Shown here: one piece after another, positions 45,815 through 57,973 of the stretch
How the letters are laid out: the number at the start of each line of letters is the position of its first letter
Numbering within the stretch: the first letter of the stretch is position 1
Source: Phoronis australis
Taxonomy: Eukaryota; Phoronida; Phoronidae
Reading direction: 5' to 3'
Assembly: GCA_002633005.1 (NCBI GenBank)
Contig: NMRA01000099.1
Coordinates: 381,086-445,085, forward strand
Length of the DNA: 64,000 nucleotides
Position numbers and translations under genes: made by a program
The notes under the pieces: model-generated
What the model was told of the DNA's origin: nothing
Databases searched by the model: none
Seen by the model: only the letters and a program-made list of their open reading frames with translations

Positions 45815-48061
45815 CTGTAAAATGCCATAAATATTGACAAAAGACTACGGCAGAGGTGGAGCCAGAATTTCAAAAATGAGTGCTCAAATATTTTTGTAAA
45901 GATGTGATACATTGTTGTTGTTCGTTCATACAACCAAAAGTATATCACTAGGACAAGACAAGGACGTAATTTAAAATTAATAATTGATAATACAATATTA
46001 ATATACGAGACAGCTTTTATAATACAGGTGGTAAAGACTTTCCGTCTGCATTGCTGACAATCCAAATATGGAAGATCGACAGCATAATGCAGCAGCAAGG
46101 CAATACACTCTCATAAGTGAGGCTTCTGCTTGAAGCCTGTTTGACAGCAGACAACGAGCAGAGCACTAAATATAGTTACATCCCTGTTGTTACTCTTGTC
46201 TCGAGCGTGTGAAAATGAGATTGTGGAGCAAAGGCCATCACGACCACCAGTGAAGCTATTGGTTACTAAACACTAACAGGCAAATGTTTTGAATAAGTAA
46301 TATTTTGGTCAGGCGAGCTCCAAACGCTGTGAGCAAAGAGTAGATTCAATCATAATCAGTAAACCAACCCTTAATAAGGAATGGAAGTCCGAAATGCACA
46401 TCAAATATTAAACCTGCTCACATCGAAATTGTGGTCACATTAAGAACTTTTATCTACAGAAATAATATGGCAAATATAACTGCTTGGAAATCAAGCCCTT
46501 CGAAAGAATTTAATTAATTCATAGATTTGATCTACTATTCGATTGTCAGTCCGCCATTTGCATTTTTCATCTAGCTGTAAACTCCTGAACTACTAGCATT
46601 CACATGGCTCATTAGCTGGAATTCGGTTTACTACTAATTATAACAGGTCAAAATCAGAGAAAACAAAATGACAGACAATTTGAATCGTCATTGCTGGAGA
46701 AAGGTAAAAAGAGGCAAACTATAACTGATTTAAACCATTTATGGTTCCTTAAATATCCTAAGGGCTAGAATACATAACGAGCACTTCCCCCATTCTTCTG
46801 ATTTATGTCCATTTCACAAACTTGCAAAAAAATTTTGACAGCCCTTCAAGTCTGTTTGAGCTAAGTTTTGGCTAATTCAACCACACAGAAGTTGTCGTAG
46901 ATACGCACACAATCTGTTGAAAAAGGGAAGCTTTCATCATTTCAAATTTCTTAACAAAAATTAATACAAATAAATACCAAGGAATCACCAAGTAGATAAG
47001 TCTTTCTATTGCTATCTGGTTGTACGCATGACATTTTAGTTTCCTGATGAATTATGACTTCATCTGTCTTATACATGTGTCTTCATGTCTCGTGTGTATA
47101 GCCCAATCAATCAATCAATCAAGTTCTGCTTTACTGTAATCACGGTTGGAAATAGAAAACCATCATCAAAGAAAAATTAGTAAAATCCAACAATCTAATC
47201 TTTCTCCTCAAAATCAAACTCAAAATTATTTTTCGGCACTGTTGTACAACCTCGAGATAGGTGTTTATTATTCTGGGGTCGGGTACATTGTGATTTATGC
47301 AAATGAGTTCACAATCCACGTCTGCATCGTATGAGCTCTAGATTCGACCTAAAAACACGAGTAAAAACTAGAGATTTTGAACAAAAACTTGAATTTCAAG
47401 TTCAGACTCAATGTTTTAGTTCTGATGACAGGGTCATCAAGTGCAAGCTAGGTTAAGACAGTAATCCACGTAAGTTATAATTTACTCAAGCTTAGAATAA
47501 TAGACAATCATCTTGAGTTCACACAAAAGTAGAACAGAAAATGGCAATAATAACTGATTTTAACCTCAAGTAAGATATTAGACCTGGACTTAGAGCACAT
47601 ATAGCAATGACGAAAGCATTTGAGGAATATTAATTTTTGTAATTACTTCTGTCCAAAATTGAAGAACCTTTACCTTTTTGTCTTTGTACTAACGTTTACA
47701 ACAATTAATTTGTAATGTTTGGATAAATGCCTAGTGCATTAACTAAACTAATAAACTCAAAAAAATCAGGGTGCGCACATTAACTTATTAGAGTATAATG
47801 GAAACGTAGGAGTTTAAACATGCTTGACAACAGCCTGAGTACAATGGAAACAAGGGAATTCATATGTTAAACTTGAGACAAACACGAGTATAAATGAAAC
47901 ATAACAGTTCAATATGTGAAACTTGAGAATAACCAGAGTACAAAAGTAAAATGGGAACATAAATGTGAAACTTGAGAATCCAGGGATGAACTAAGCCAAC
48001 AGTGGTCCGTTATCAATTCGAGTAAACGGAAGAGGCAATCAGGAAAGTGTTAAAATCTCAC
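45815..48061. other. SGSM intron 4, nothing recognised
   Basis: Holds a short (ATCA)n run at 47104-47120 and several loosely repeated phrases (GTGAAACTTGAGAATAACCAGAGTAC-like) at 47820-47990. No exon was found. Confidence 0.4.
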
Positions 48062-48199
48062 CGGTTGAACGTGAACATTGTTCTTGCCATACAGCAGTGT
48101 CTGCTTGGAGTTCTGGTGCAGAGATTCTACGTAGTCCTTGGCGGAGTTGGGCATGCTGCGCTGACTCTCGTCACTACTAGAGCTGTTGTTGCTGCGACG
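48062..48199 (-). CDS. SGSM1/2: SGSM exon 4
   Basis: Acceptor GGTATTCCAG; reads RRSNNSSSSDESQRSMPNSA and KDYVESLHQNSKQTLLYGKN, then NVHVQP, donor ACCG|GTGAGA. The DYVESLHQNS and LLYGKNNV blocks are family hallmarks; the Ser-rich start is variable. Length 138 = 46 codons. Confidence 0.95.
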
Positions 48200-48314
48200 C
48201 TGGAATACCTAAAAGGTCAAGGTCACAGGTTTTCTAGAACATATGGCTTTCACTGGAGTCTCGTTGAGAAAGCCAACACATACCTTGAATATATCAGAAC
48301 TTTTATCTATGATT

Positions 48315-48948
48315 GTGAGTGTGTGTGTGTGTGCATGTGTGCGTGTCTGTGTGTGCAAGTAAACTTCTTCAAAAACAAATGCAAAATCAAAAAGAAACAC
48401 TTGCAATTGAAAAACCTGTCCCAACATACTAGCTCTACTACTTGAGTCCCGTGTGATGCGAGTAATCATAAACATTTAGTAGCTCATAGCTCTCAGGGCT
48501 GATGTTTATTTGCTACGATTGAATACTTTTTCAAGCAGAGCCATTTATTTCTTAAGCCAACACTAGTGTGTGTTATCCGTGTTATCCGGTCAAGATTATC
48601 TCCAAATGTGGTATGTTCTGAAGAAAAAAAGATGACATTATGTAGGGATATAGGGGATTATCTCCAAATATGTAATGTTCCGGAGAAAAAAGCATGACAT
48701 TATCTTGTAGTATTGGGGATCAAAAGAAATGCCAAGCAACAACTGCTTTTGACAACTGTGATTCATTTCTTCTGTTTCTCTTTTTCGTAAGCTGCTTTTT
48801 TGAGCAGACTCATGAAATGTTGTTGATTTCCACAACATGTTGTTTGGCACTAGGTCAGTCGACTCATGTGCAAGACGGTCTCGCTACCTGGTGACTGCAA
48901 ATACGCCGCTTTAAATTCTTTCATATTCATTGCCATGCTAGACAAGTG
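48315..48948. repeat. Near-identical segment C, copy 1
   Basis: From a short GT run, through ACTTCTTCAAAAACAAATGC, to TGCTAGACAAGTGTA, it matches 49240-49888 with a few substitutions and indels. Intronic, between exons 3 and 4. Probably another pair of unmerged alleles at the N at 49198. Confidence 0.8.
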
Positions 48949-49197
48949 TATGATATCAGGAAGAGATAACCAGGAAGGGACAACTAGCTAAACCGCCGTT
49001 TTTGGCCTCCTTCCCCGGACTAATTTTAGGACTTAAAAGTTTCGTTTAAAAGGAAACAGATGATTTCATCAGAGAGATTAAAGCTTTTTCTATAGAAGGA
49101 TATCAAAAAACTCAGTTTGCAACCTTAAACAGTGGTGTAATTGTACTTTGAAAATATCGACTTCAGCGCACGCAATCGCAATTTCCCACACGCAGTN
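48949..49197. other. Unshared tail of the contig before the N
   Basis: After TGCTAGACAAGTGTA the two copies part: here TGATATCAGGAAGAG, in the other copy AAATATTAACC. The 249 bases up to the N have no match in the partner. This could be an insertion present in one haplotype, or a misjoined contig end; only one edge is visible. Confidence 0.5.

Positions 49198-49275
<78 letters not shown>
49198..49275. repeat. (GT)n microsatellite next to a single N
   Basis: About 36 GT units after the N, ending GTGTACGTGTCTGTGTGTGC. Copy 1 of the segment has only a short interrupted run at 48318-48356. Confidence 0.95.
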
Positions 49276-49888
49276 TGTCTGTGTGTGCAAGTAAACTTCT
49301 TCAAAAACAAATGCAAAATCAAAAAGAAACACTTGCAACTGAAACACGTGTCCCAACATACTAGCTCTACTACTTGAGTCCCGTGTGATGCGAGTAATCA
49401 TAAACATTTAGTAGCTCATAGCTCTCAGGGCTGATGTTTATTTGCTACGATTGAATACTTTCTCAAGCAGAGCCATTTATTTCTTAAGCCAACACTAGTG
49501 TGTGTTATCCGTGTTATCCGGTCAAGATTATCTCTAAATGTGGTATCTTCTGAAGAAAAAAAGATGACATTATGTCGGGATATAGGGGATTATCTCCAAA
49601 TATGTAATGTTCCGGAGAAAAAAGCATGACATTATCTTGTAGTATTGGGGATCAAAAGAAATGCCAAGCAACAACTGCTTTTGACAACTGCGATTCATTT
49701 CTTCTGTTTCTCTGTTTCGTAAACTGCTTTTTGCAAGCTATTTTTTAGCAAACTCATGTTGTTGATTTCCACAACACGTTTGGCACTTCTAGGTCAGTCG
49801 ACTCATGAGCAAGACGGTCTCGCCCCCTGGTGACTGCAAATACGGCTTTAAATTCTTTCATATTCATTGCCATGCTAGACAAGTGTAA
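49240..49888. repeat. Near-identical segment C, copy 2
   Basis: Partner of 48315-48948. It lies on the contig that carries exon 3 and everything upstream. Confidence 0.8.
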
Positions 49889-50013
49889 AATATTAACCTA
49901 CTTTTGACAAATGCTCAATTTCACAACATGACATATATGACTTTAATTACATAAAGATGACCTTAACCACTACAAGGTGGCTTTGATAATATTGGAGGCG
50001 TGATACAAACTAC

Positions 50014-50177
50014 CTGTAGTCCCGGTCGTCGTGGCGACCCCGGGCTGCTGCACACAAAGTGTGGCGACACGCTGCTGCTGTGAATGCGGTGTCTCTGCAC
50101 CAGCTCGTCGGCAGGGGGGTCTGTCCACAGGTGGTCAACGGTCTTCATTTTTGTGAAGTCAAGTGCACAAGGACCAA
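50014..50177 (-). CDS. SGSM1/2: SGSM exon 3 (end of the RUN domain)
   Basis: Acceptor CTGTCATAG; with the split G of exon 2 it reads [20 protein letters not shown] and [15 protein letters not shown], then a variable [21 protein letters not shown], donor ACAG|GTAGTT. The VGPCAL(E/D)(Y/F)TKMKT...[12 protein letters not shown] block is an SGSM1/2 signature. Length 164 = 2 + 54 codons. Confidence 0.96.
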
Positions 50178-50909
50178 CTATGACAGAGGAGAAATTTGAG
50201 ACTTTGACGAAACCTTTCACTTCCTTCAGAAACAAGAAAAATTTTCAGGGGACAGCAGGTAAACTACAATCAATCAATATTTTGCACAAAGTTAATTATT
50301 TTTCAAATGAAGTGCTGTCTTCACATTTTGTATTCAACTGTATTGTTTCATTATGAGAACACGAAAAGCAGAGTATTTTTTCAACATCTTCTAAATGGTT
50401 ATCTATGACTGCATGAAAATATGGTTTTGGCCCCAACACCGTCTAAAATACAGCCCATTGTATTCCTAAAACTAATTTGCCCAAAACATTCTAAACAGCA
50501 CCAGCATAGTAATCAACTTGCACAAAAAATTCATATAAGCCTTGAATAAACATTACACATTAAGTAAGTTGTTCATCTTTAATGAATATTAATCCAACTT
50601 TACTGCAAAATGCAAGGCCACTCAGGCCAGGGATTATTTTTGCAATTATTAAACAAAAGCATGCTTCTATTCAACGTTGAAACAGGCAATGAATGTTTTC
50701 ACTTGTCAAATTGATAAAGTTGACAATATAAAAGTTTTACAATATCTTTTAATAATTACTAATAACATTAGACAAAATCCTAAGCATGACAAGTCGCAGT
50801 GCAGAGACCCTATGAAAATGACAGTGTGAGCGAGTATTTCGTCGAAAAGTAAGAAATTTCATTGTAACCCCCAATCAGCCTTTACTTTCCACAAGCCCAG
50901 GTAACATAC

Positions 50910-50977
50910 CTAGAAGTGAAGCCAGTATGGGTCCACAGCAGGGGTCTGACACCAGGGAGTCCTTCTCGTAGTATTTG
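50910..50977 (-). CDS. SGSM1/2: SGSM exon 2 (68 bp, RUN domain)
   Basis: Acceptor TCCATCACAG; reads (N)KYYEKDSLVSDPCCGPILAS and LL, donor CTAG|GTATGT. The family counterpart is KYYEKEALLMDPVDGPILASLL. Found by homology: it is too short for an open-frame search, and the phases on both sides (AA|C and G|TT) fit. Confidence 0.95.
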
Positions 50978-51079
50978 CTGTGATGGAAAGACACAGGGGT
51001 CAACTCGTGATAAACAGTGGCAGCTGTTCTTTAAAGCATCACATGAATATAGTACAAAATACAGCGCACAATCTGCAAA

Positions 51080-51295
51080 GCAACCTGAGATTGTGTTTGG
51101 TGACCTGGAAAAATTCCAAGTCACCACAAAGTCACCACTGGTCGACGAACTGTTACCGACGCCCGGATAAGAAATGTGTGAATTGATTTAGCCGCCCGCC
51201 CTAGATTTTCAGTTTTGGCAACCTCAGATTTCGTTTGGTGACCTGGGATTTTAGCCAGGTCACCATTATGCAACTTGGCTAAGTGTCGAGCTCTG
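51080..51295. mobile_element. hAT-like MITE remnant (right end)
   Basis: Ends AAGTGTCGAGCTCTG; the reverse complement CAGAGCTCGACACTT resembles the CAGGGCTCGRCR termini of 53312-57421. The inside has GGTGACCTGG and its inverse (CCAGGTCACC) repeated, forming hairpins. The left boundary is uncertain. Confidence 0.55.
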
Positions 51296-53311
51296 TAAAA
51301 ATAATAACAATAATAATAATACTATTGTATAGTACATAATAATGATAAAATAAAAAATGATCTGTAAAATTCATATAATAGTATTTGATACCAAAATAGT
51401 TTAGTAGTAATTCCTAATCATACAGTTTTAACAATATTTACAGACAGGTACTAACAGTAAAATATAAGTGTAACTACAAAATTGCCTATAAAGAACGTCT
51501 TCCATTACAGTCATTTCCTCAAGTTAACTCGCCATTTACACTTCAGAGACTGAAAGTTCATAAGCACCTAATCACGTCAGTAAGTGCTAAACTAATGCCT
51601 ATAATGACTATAGCGGGTACTTGTGTCGTGACTGAAAAACAATGTAATCACAGCATTTTGCAAAAACAAATGTGAAACGGACGACATACAGCTAAAATAC
51701 ATAAGGAATATCATGATACCGACTGTGAGAGTAAAAGGCGTAATTTTATTGCTGTTTTTAGCCAGCTAAACAGGGCAAAATGATGCTTCAATATATTCAG
51801 AACAGCAATTTCAGAATTCTGCACCTTGTCTGACTTTTTGAAGTTAATCACTTACTGAAAGATCACAAATTAAAAAATAATAAAATAATGGTTCATAATT
51901 TTGTCTTTATCTGATAATTTAATTTCGCTTTCTCACAAGGCTCAAAGTAATTTAGGAGAAAATTATAAAACAGCAAACTGACACATGAATCAAGTTTTAA
52001 TAAAACAAAACAAAGACTGACAGACAAATTTAAAGAACCATTTTTGCATCATTCCAGTGAACCAATGCCTTCTAGTTTTCTTCAGCACGACATTTGCTGC
52101 CAGAGTCGCCTGTAGAACCTATCAAGTGGTGGAAGCAGTCTCACTGGGGTTTAAATGGTAGTCTCAATGGAAAGAAGATTTTGCAGGAACAAATGTCAAT
52201 GGCAACAAACTTAACATTTCTTCGTGTTCACAAAGTGTGTGAGGAGGCTATTTCTACAGGAAATTATGTACGGAGTTCTTCATGTGTTCTCATCAACAAT
52301 CATCAGTGCATACGGAAAACGTGGCTTGCTAGATCCAACTAGACAGCATCTTTGTAGTGAACTGGTCAACAAAAAAGAAATTTATTTGGCAACATGGTTG
52401 TTATACACATGTATTTGAAGAATGCCAGTAATGTGCGTCTTTAGGCGCATCGTGTGGTGAGTTTCAAAAAAAAATGCAAAGTAAAGAGGTATTGTGCCAG
52501 CACTTTGAACAATGACCAACAAATACGACTGATCACTCCAAGCAAAAAGGAACGTGAAGGGAACCTGGCAAAACTTCAACAGCTATCCAAAATGCAATAA
52601 TAAATACTTTGAAAAACAAACATCAATGATTGTTAATCAAATGTACAAACATAAATTGAGACTATTAGCACCGTCGGCTGCAAAAAATGGGAACAATACA
52701 ATGGCTAGACATACTAATACTCAGACTGGACCAGCTAGCGGCCACACTGAAAAAGCTATGGTGGACGGGTAAATCTAATGGTCAAAGAAAAAATGCTGTG
52801 CCCTGCACCATCACTATGCACTATATAAACTCAGTCCACTCCCTGCCTGGAACAAAAGCAGCACAAATTTAGTTTGTACCATGTACACAATAATTCTCAT
52901 GCTGATAAATCATTAGACAGTGGGAGCAACTTTCTTGCTCAGCTATGCATTGTGACATAATAGTGAATTTAGTAGACTGGCCAGATCATTTATGCATCCA
53001 GACACTGTACTGTTTCAACCCATCAAACTGAGGAGCAGCACCTTCAGAGACCAAATGTCCAGTTTTCAAATTTATATCACATCCTTGATGGACGTAAAGC
53101 GTGGACTGTCTCTTCTTTAGTCACATCTATATCAAACTGTCTCAGTTTTCCACATTTACGTACTCAGTAACCAGCTCAAATAAGTAACTTTGGACCTTCA
53201 TTCGTCAGGATTAGAATTTTCTTTGACATGACTTTGTCTTCATGATTTTCTTTTCAGATTTGCTTGTCATCTAACAAACTCGTTCAGAAGACTAAGGAAC
53301 TTTGCAATGGT
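51296..53311. other. SGSM intron 1, proximal part
   Basis: Holds a short (AAT)n run at 51298-51325 and a copy of TTTTTAGCCAGCTAAACAGG at 51758. No exon recognised; small open frames have no domains. Confidence 0.4.
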
Positions 53312-56300
53312 CAGGGCTCGGCATAACGAGCTGCAGGTTGCATTTGGGACCTGAATTTTGGAAATACGAGCTGAGATTTTATCAGCTCGTATCAAGTCGC
53401 AAAATGCGACCTGGAATTCCCAACGTATGAGAGCTGAGTTTTTACACTTCTCGGCAGAAACCTGGCAAATCTATAGCAACTCTTGTTAATCCGATCGTTA
53501 TTTGGTTGATGTCGAATTCAAGTTCAAAAGAACACTAACCGAGAACAGCCCTCCCGAAGACTTGTAAGCAAGTCGCGTGAACATGGGATATGTAGAATTG
53601 ATCTTTGACGCATTTTATTGGCTAACATTTTCGGCCACTTTTGCAAATTTCCGGATTCGCCGAAGAAAGTTTTGGGTACCTGCATAACACGTGATAAAAC
53701 GTCACAAAACTGTGGTGTTTCTACTAATTCTGGAGGGATCAACATACCAATGAAACTTATAGTGGACAAATATATTTATTTTTAGAGTAAGATGTCCTTA
53801 CTACATGCACCAAATATCCACGACAATATTAATGATATCGCCATACCGTGAATAATGCACTAACAAGGAAGTCACGCATTTCTAAAGATATGCGGGAATT
53901 TTCACCGCTCATCCTTCTGAGCGGCTTGTACCAGGATCAAAGAGAGTGCGGCACCGGAATCAGGTACAATTGTCACGACTGCATTGCCCGATGCGAGCGA
54001 GACCCAATTAAATGTAATTATCCGAACATAAACTGTACTAAACATCTCTGACTGCACATAATGGTGAAGTTTCAAAATGCATTAACCACTAATTTTTGTT
54101 ATAAACAAACACCACGGCAGTAATCAGCTGGAAAAAAACAACCAAGTATGGTTTTCGATTTTTAAAAATCGATGAACTAATAATCTAACAAGAGCAACGC
54201 GGAGCGTTGAAATGCGCCCACAATTGCACCGCATACGGTATCCTTCTAGGGTTGTTTATTGGTACCATAAAGTGGCCAGTAGAGGGCATACTTTGCAAAA
54301 TGGAAAGGCATGGTCATTGTCTCCTCAATAGGCTAGGGGCAAAATGTGAGTAATCTTCATAATACAAGCACATCCTATACACCAGTTGCTTAAAGCACCA
54401 CAGAAACATAGAATTAAAAACAAATTTACCAACATACGAGATTAGCACAGCATTAGAATGCCAGAAACAAATTTCTACTTGGAACTTTTCCTTCACAGTC
54501 ACGAAGTAACACAAAGTATACACCTGAAGACCTATGAAAATACAGAGGTCAATGTAAAATACTAAAATTGCCACTAGAGGCAAATACTAAAATTGCCACT
54601 AGAGGCATACCGGTAATCAGAATCATCCTAAAGTCGTCATCGTCCGTTGTCAACATCACATAAATACACTTGCTAAATTTAGTAAAGATCCTGCAAACGG
54701 TTTGGGAGATACAGCCATGGGCGCAAAAAAACAAAACTGCCACTAGGAGGCGCCACAGTAGTCCAAATCGTCTGAAAATCATTGTCAGCTGTCTTCCTTA
54801 TAGTAAGCACATACACGCCAATTTTCACAATCATCCTTTGAGCGGTTTGGTTGATAGAGGGGTGGACGCAAAAATACAGACTCGAAAACAGTAAAAATGG
54901 CCACTAGGTGGCGCAAACTACGTCGAATCCATCTGAAAACAGTAGGATAGCGTCATCTCACTAATAGGTGCCTACATACCAAATTTCATGAAAATCCGTT
55001 CAATACTTTTGAAGATACAAAGGTAAGCGTAAAAAACTAAAATTGCCACTAGGGGGCACACCGGTAGTCGGATCCGACCAAAAGTCGTCATCTTCCATTG
55101 TTAACATCATATAAATATACTTACACAATTTGTAAAGATCCTGCGAACGGTTTAGGAGATACAGCCATAGGCGCAAAAAAACAAAACTGCCACTAGGAGG
55201 CGCCACAGTAGTCGAAATCGTCGGAAAATCATCGTCAACCATCCTCTACATAGTAAGCATATACATGCCAATTTTCACAATCATCCTTTGAGCGGTTTGG
55301 TTGATAGAGGGGTGGACGCACAAAAACAGACTCGAAAACACTAAAAATGGCCACTAGGTGGCGCAAACTATGTCGAATCCATCTGAAAACGGGAAGATAG
55401 CGTCATCTCACTAATAGGTGCCTACATACCAAATTTCATGAAAATCCAATAAGGACTTGTGAAGATACAAAGGTAAGCGTAAAAAAAATAAAATTGCCAC
55501 TAGGGGGCACACCGGTAGTCGGATCCGTCCAAAAGTCGTCATCTTTCGTTGTTAACATCATATAAATATACTTACACAATTTCGTAAAGATCCTGCGAAC
55601 GGTTTAGGAGATACAGCCATAGGCGCAAAAAAAACAAAACTGCCACTAGGAGGCGCCACAGTAGTCGAAATCGTCGGAAAATCATCGTCAACCATTCATT
55701 TTTTATTATTCTTTCAATCTCATTTAACCAGATTTTTGATCAGGAAACAGTTGTTGTGTCCACTTTTCATTTTTTTATTACCGACAAAGAGCTAAGAATA
55801 GTTATATAGTCAGTGCCACCGAAATTGTCCAGAGATTCCAAATCTTCAGTTCGGTTATCACCATATTTGCACTTTTGTATAACATTTTATGATTTGAGTT
55901 CTAATAAAGATTAAACTTTAATGACACATGAAATGTTTAGCGTACCTGCAATGTGATAAGTTTAGGGACGGGCTCACAATGAACTTAACAAATTAAGTTT
56001 AGCTGGCGATTAAAATCTACCATTGTTTTGGTACTGCAAGTTTAAAACTCAGATAAAAAGTTATCAACCAGTTCCCGTAAAGCAAAAAAAAACAAGTGGG
56101 CAGAAGCATTAAAAATTAAATAAATAAAACCAATATGAAACTTATCGTTCCTTTGGGAAGTGGCCCTTTGTGAAGATAAACACAAGTTAACCTGTTTAGT
56201 CATTTTGTAATATTTATAATGTTAAAACTACTCTCCAGAGTTGCAGGCTGTAACTCTGCAAATGTCAGAGAAAACGAACTTGGGGGTACTAACAACAACC

Positions 56301-57421
56301 ATTGTTGAGAAAGTAATGCTAGCTATTACCTTTCCACTTCATTAGCTCTTTATTCTTCATCAATACAAAGGACGTGCTGACTAGGTATTGTAAAAGTTGT
56401 CTGGGCTTAGGGATCAGAGTGGTCACTAGTGTAGGCAAGAAATTCTCCACATGGCACTGTGGCACTGGTCGGTCCTGTTGTTAGCACGCAAGCGGTCTCG
56501 GAAGACAATCGTGACTTAGCAATGTGCGTCTCATTTTTTATCACATACCGTTAAGACGGCCAAAGTGAAAATCACAATGATCCTATTAATCGCCAAACGA
56601 CAGCCACGTCTTTACTTTCAATTGCCAAGACAGTCTCAAACCCCTTTACTTGTTTCAGGGGCTACGTGCACGAAATATGATTTGTCTTACACACATTGTT
56701 GCCAATGTAAAGTGTAGAGATTCAAGTGCGTGAACGCACGCGTCTGCACCACTTCACAGCTGCACATCAAAAGAGAACAGCGACAGTCCCAAATGAAAGC
56801 CCAAATGAAAGAGTACACCGGCTTGGCTCAGGTAAGCACCCGGGTACATGCCAGTGGTTTATTTGAAAATGACTCATAGATTCCCTGCGGTTATAAAAGA
56901 CCCGATGCTTTACAATACTCCCCGGGACCGATATAGCCCAGAACTGATATAACCCAGAGCTGATATTTTCCTGTGACGTTTCCCGAGGTCGAGGCTCCCT
57001 AAACCCTATATTCTATGCCCGTAGCTAGCCATTGCTACTAAGCCTAACTAGATGCAAAATTGTGGTTAGCGAACTTTTTATTCTCTTCATACACCCTCCC
57101 CCAGCAACTTTTCGCTCCCCGGACCACCATCTCCAGTAGCAGGTCAGACCTAGCAAAATCGTGGATACTTTTTCAACGGGCATTTAGTCCCTTTTCACAT
57201 TGCAAACTTAGCAACTCGAATGCACGTGTCAGTTAGAGAGCACTGATTAATTTCACGTCGGCAACTTGCCTTGCACTTTAGAGCCTTTCATTGGTGTTCG
57301 TGAAGAACAGTAACGCCGTTCCTGCATGAACGAACTCAATTTTGAGATCTGCAATTTGTGAGTATTTAACACTTCTAGGTCGCAAAATGAGACCTGGCGA
57401 TTTTGATAGCGTCGAGCCCTG
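53312..57421. mobile_element. 4.1-kb hAT-like non-autonomous element
   Basis: Left end CAGGGCTCGGCATAACGAG; right end reverse-complemented CAGGGCTCGACGCTATC. ATGGT lies on both sides (53307-53311 and 57422-57426), a 5-bp target duplication as in hAT5 families. Both ends carry a GGTCGCAAAATG(C/A)GACCTGG hairpin (near 53394 and 57379). No transposase was seen. The interior holds the CTCF-like-motif array (54189-55690), a short GA(A/C)CTGATATA(A/G)CCC triple repeat near 56928-56965, and otherwise unrecognised DNA. Confidence 0.65.
54185..55692. repeat. CTCF-like-motif tandem repeat block in intron 1
   Basis: Starts CAAGAGCAACGCGGAGCGTT, like the 20.2-kb block, and continues into about two and a half tandem units of 450-451 bp. 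CCACTAGGTGGCGC occurs at 54901 and 55351, CCACTAGGGGGCAC at 55046 and 55497, and CCACTAGGAGGCGC near 54738, 55190 and 55640, all in one orientation, spaced about 145, 144 and 161 bp. Each sub-repeat also carries a conserved GGTTTxGGAGATACAGCC-like or CCAAATTTCATGAAAATCC phrase. It ends abruptly at TCATCGTCAACCATTC. Confidence 0.85.
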
Positions 57422-57558
57422 ATGGTACAGATTATCTTCTCACTGGATTCGCAATTTTCCTCGCCCTACCTTAGCTCACTGACGATAAATATGTGTTCTA
57501 CATCAGTCATGCGTGCTTGCAGTACACAACAAAGTTGTATAGGTGACCGGGACAAATA

Positions 57559-57973
57559 CCGGGGATTTCCGTAGATAAGCCCACTCTTTCAATTATTCGG
57601 AAAATTATGCCTAATTATTTGTCTTCCAACTTCTGTTGTCAAATGACCAGATAGTGGGCGAGTTTATTTGGAAAATTTCCTCCTAAAAGCCCACTATGCG
57701 TCAACTTTTAGTCACAAATTCAGTTTTGTGGAGCATTTATCAATTTTAAAAACGAACAAAGTGCTGGCAAACTATGCATATATTAACATAAAATTTAAAA
57801 ACGATACAAATTTTTAAGTAAAAAATGTCAGTCAGGAAACCTATGACTTTCCGTTTACACGCACTCCTCTTTTCCAAATGAACACCCGGATGTTTATTTG
57901 GTGTAACTAAGACGTCTAAAATTTTTCATTTTCCGAAAACACGCCCACGGGCTTATCTATGGAAATTCTGCGG
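57559..57973. mobile_element. 415-bp Tc1/mariner-like MITE, copy 1
   Basis: Ends CCGGGGATTTCCGTAGATAA and (reverse-complemented right end) CCGCAGAATTTCCATAGATA, continuing AAGCCC on both sides. Flanked by TA at 57557-57558 and 57974-57975. Non-coding, AT-rich interior. Confidence 0.75.

Noticed and set aside
49090-49407. Open frames through the GT/CA microsatellite
   Set aside because: Repeats of Thr-His or Cys-Val come from the (GT)n run and cross an N.
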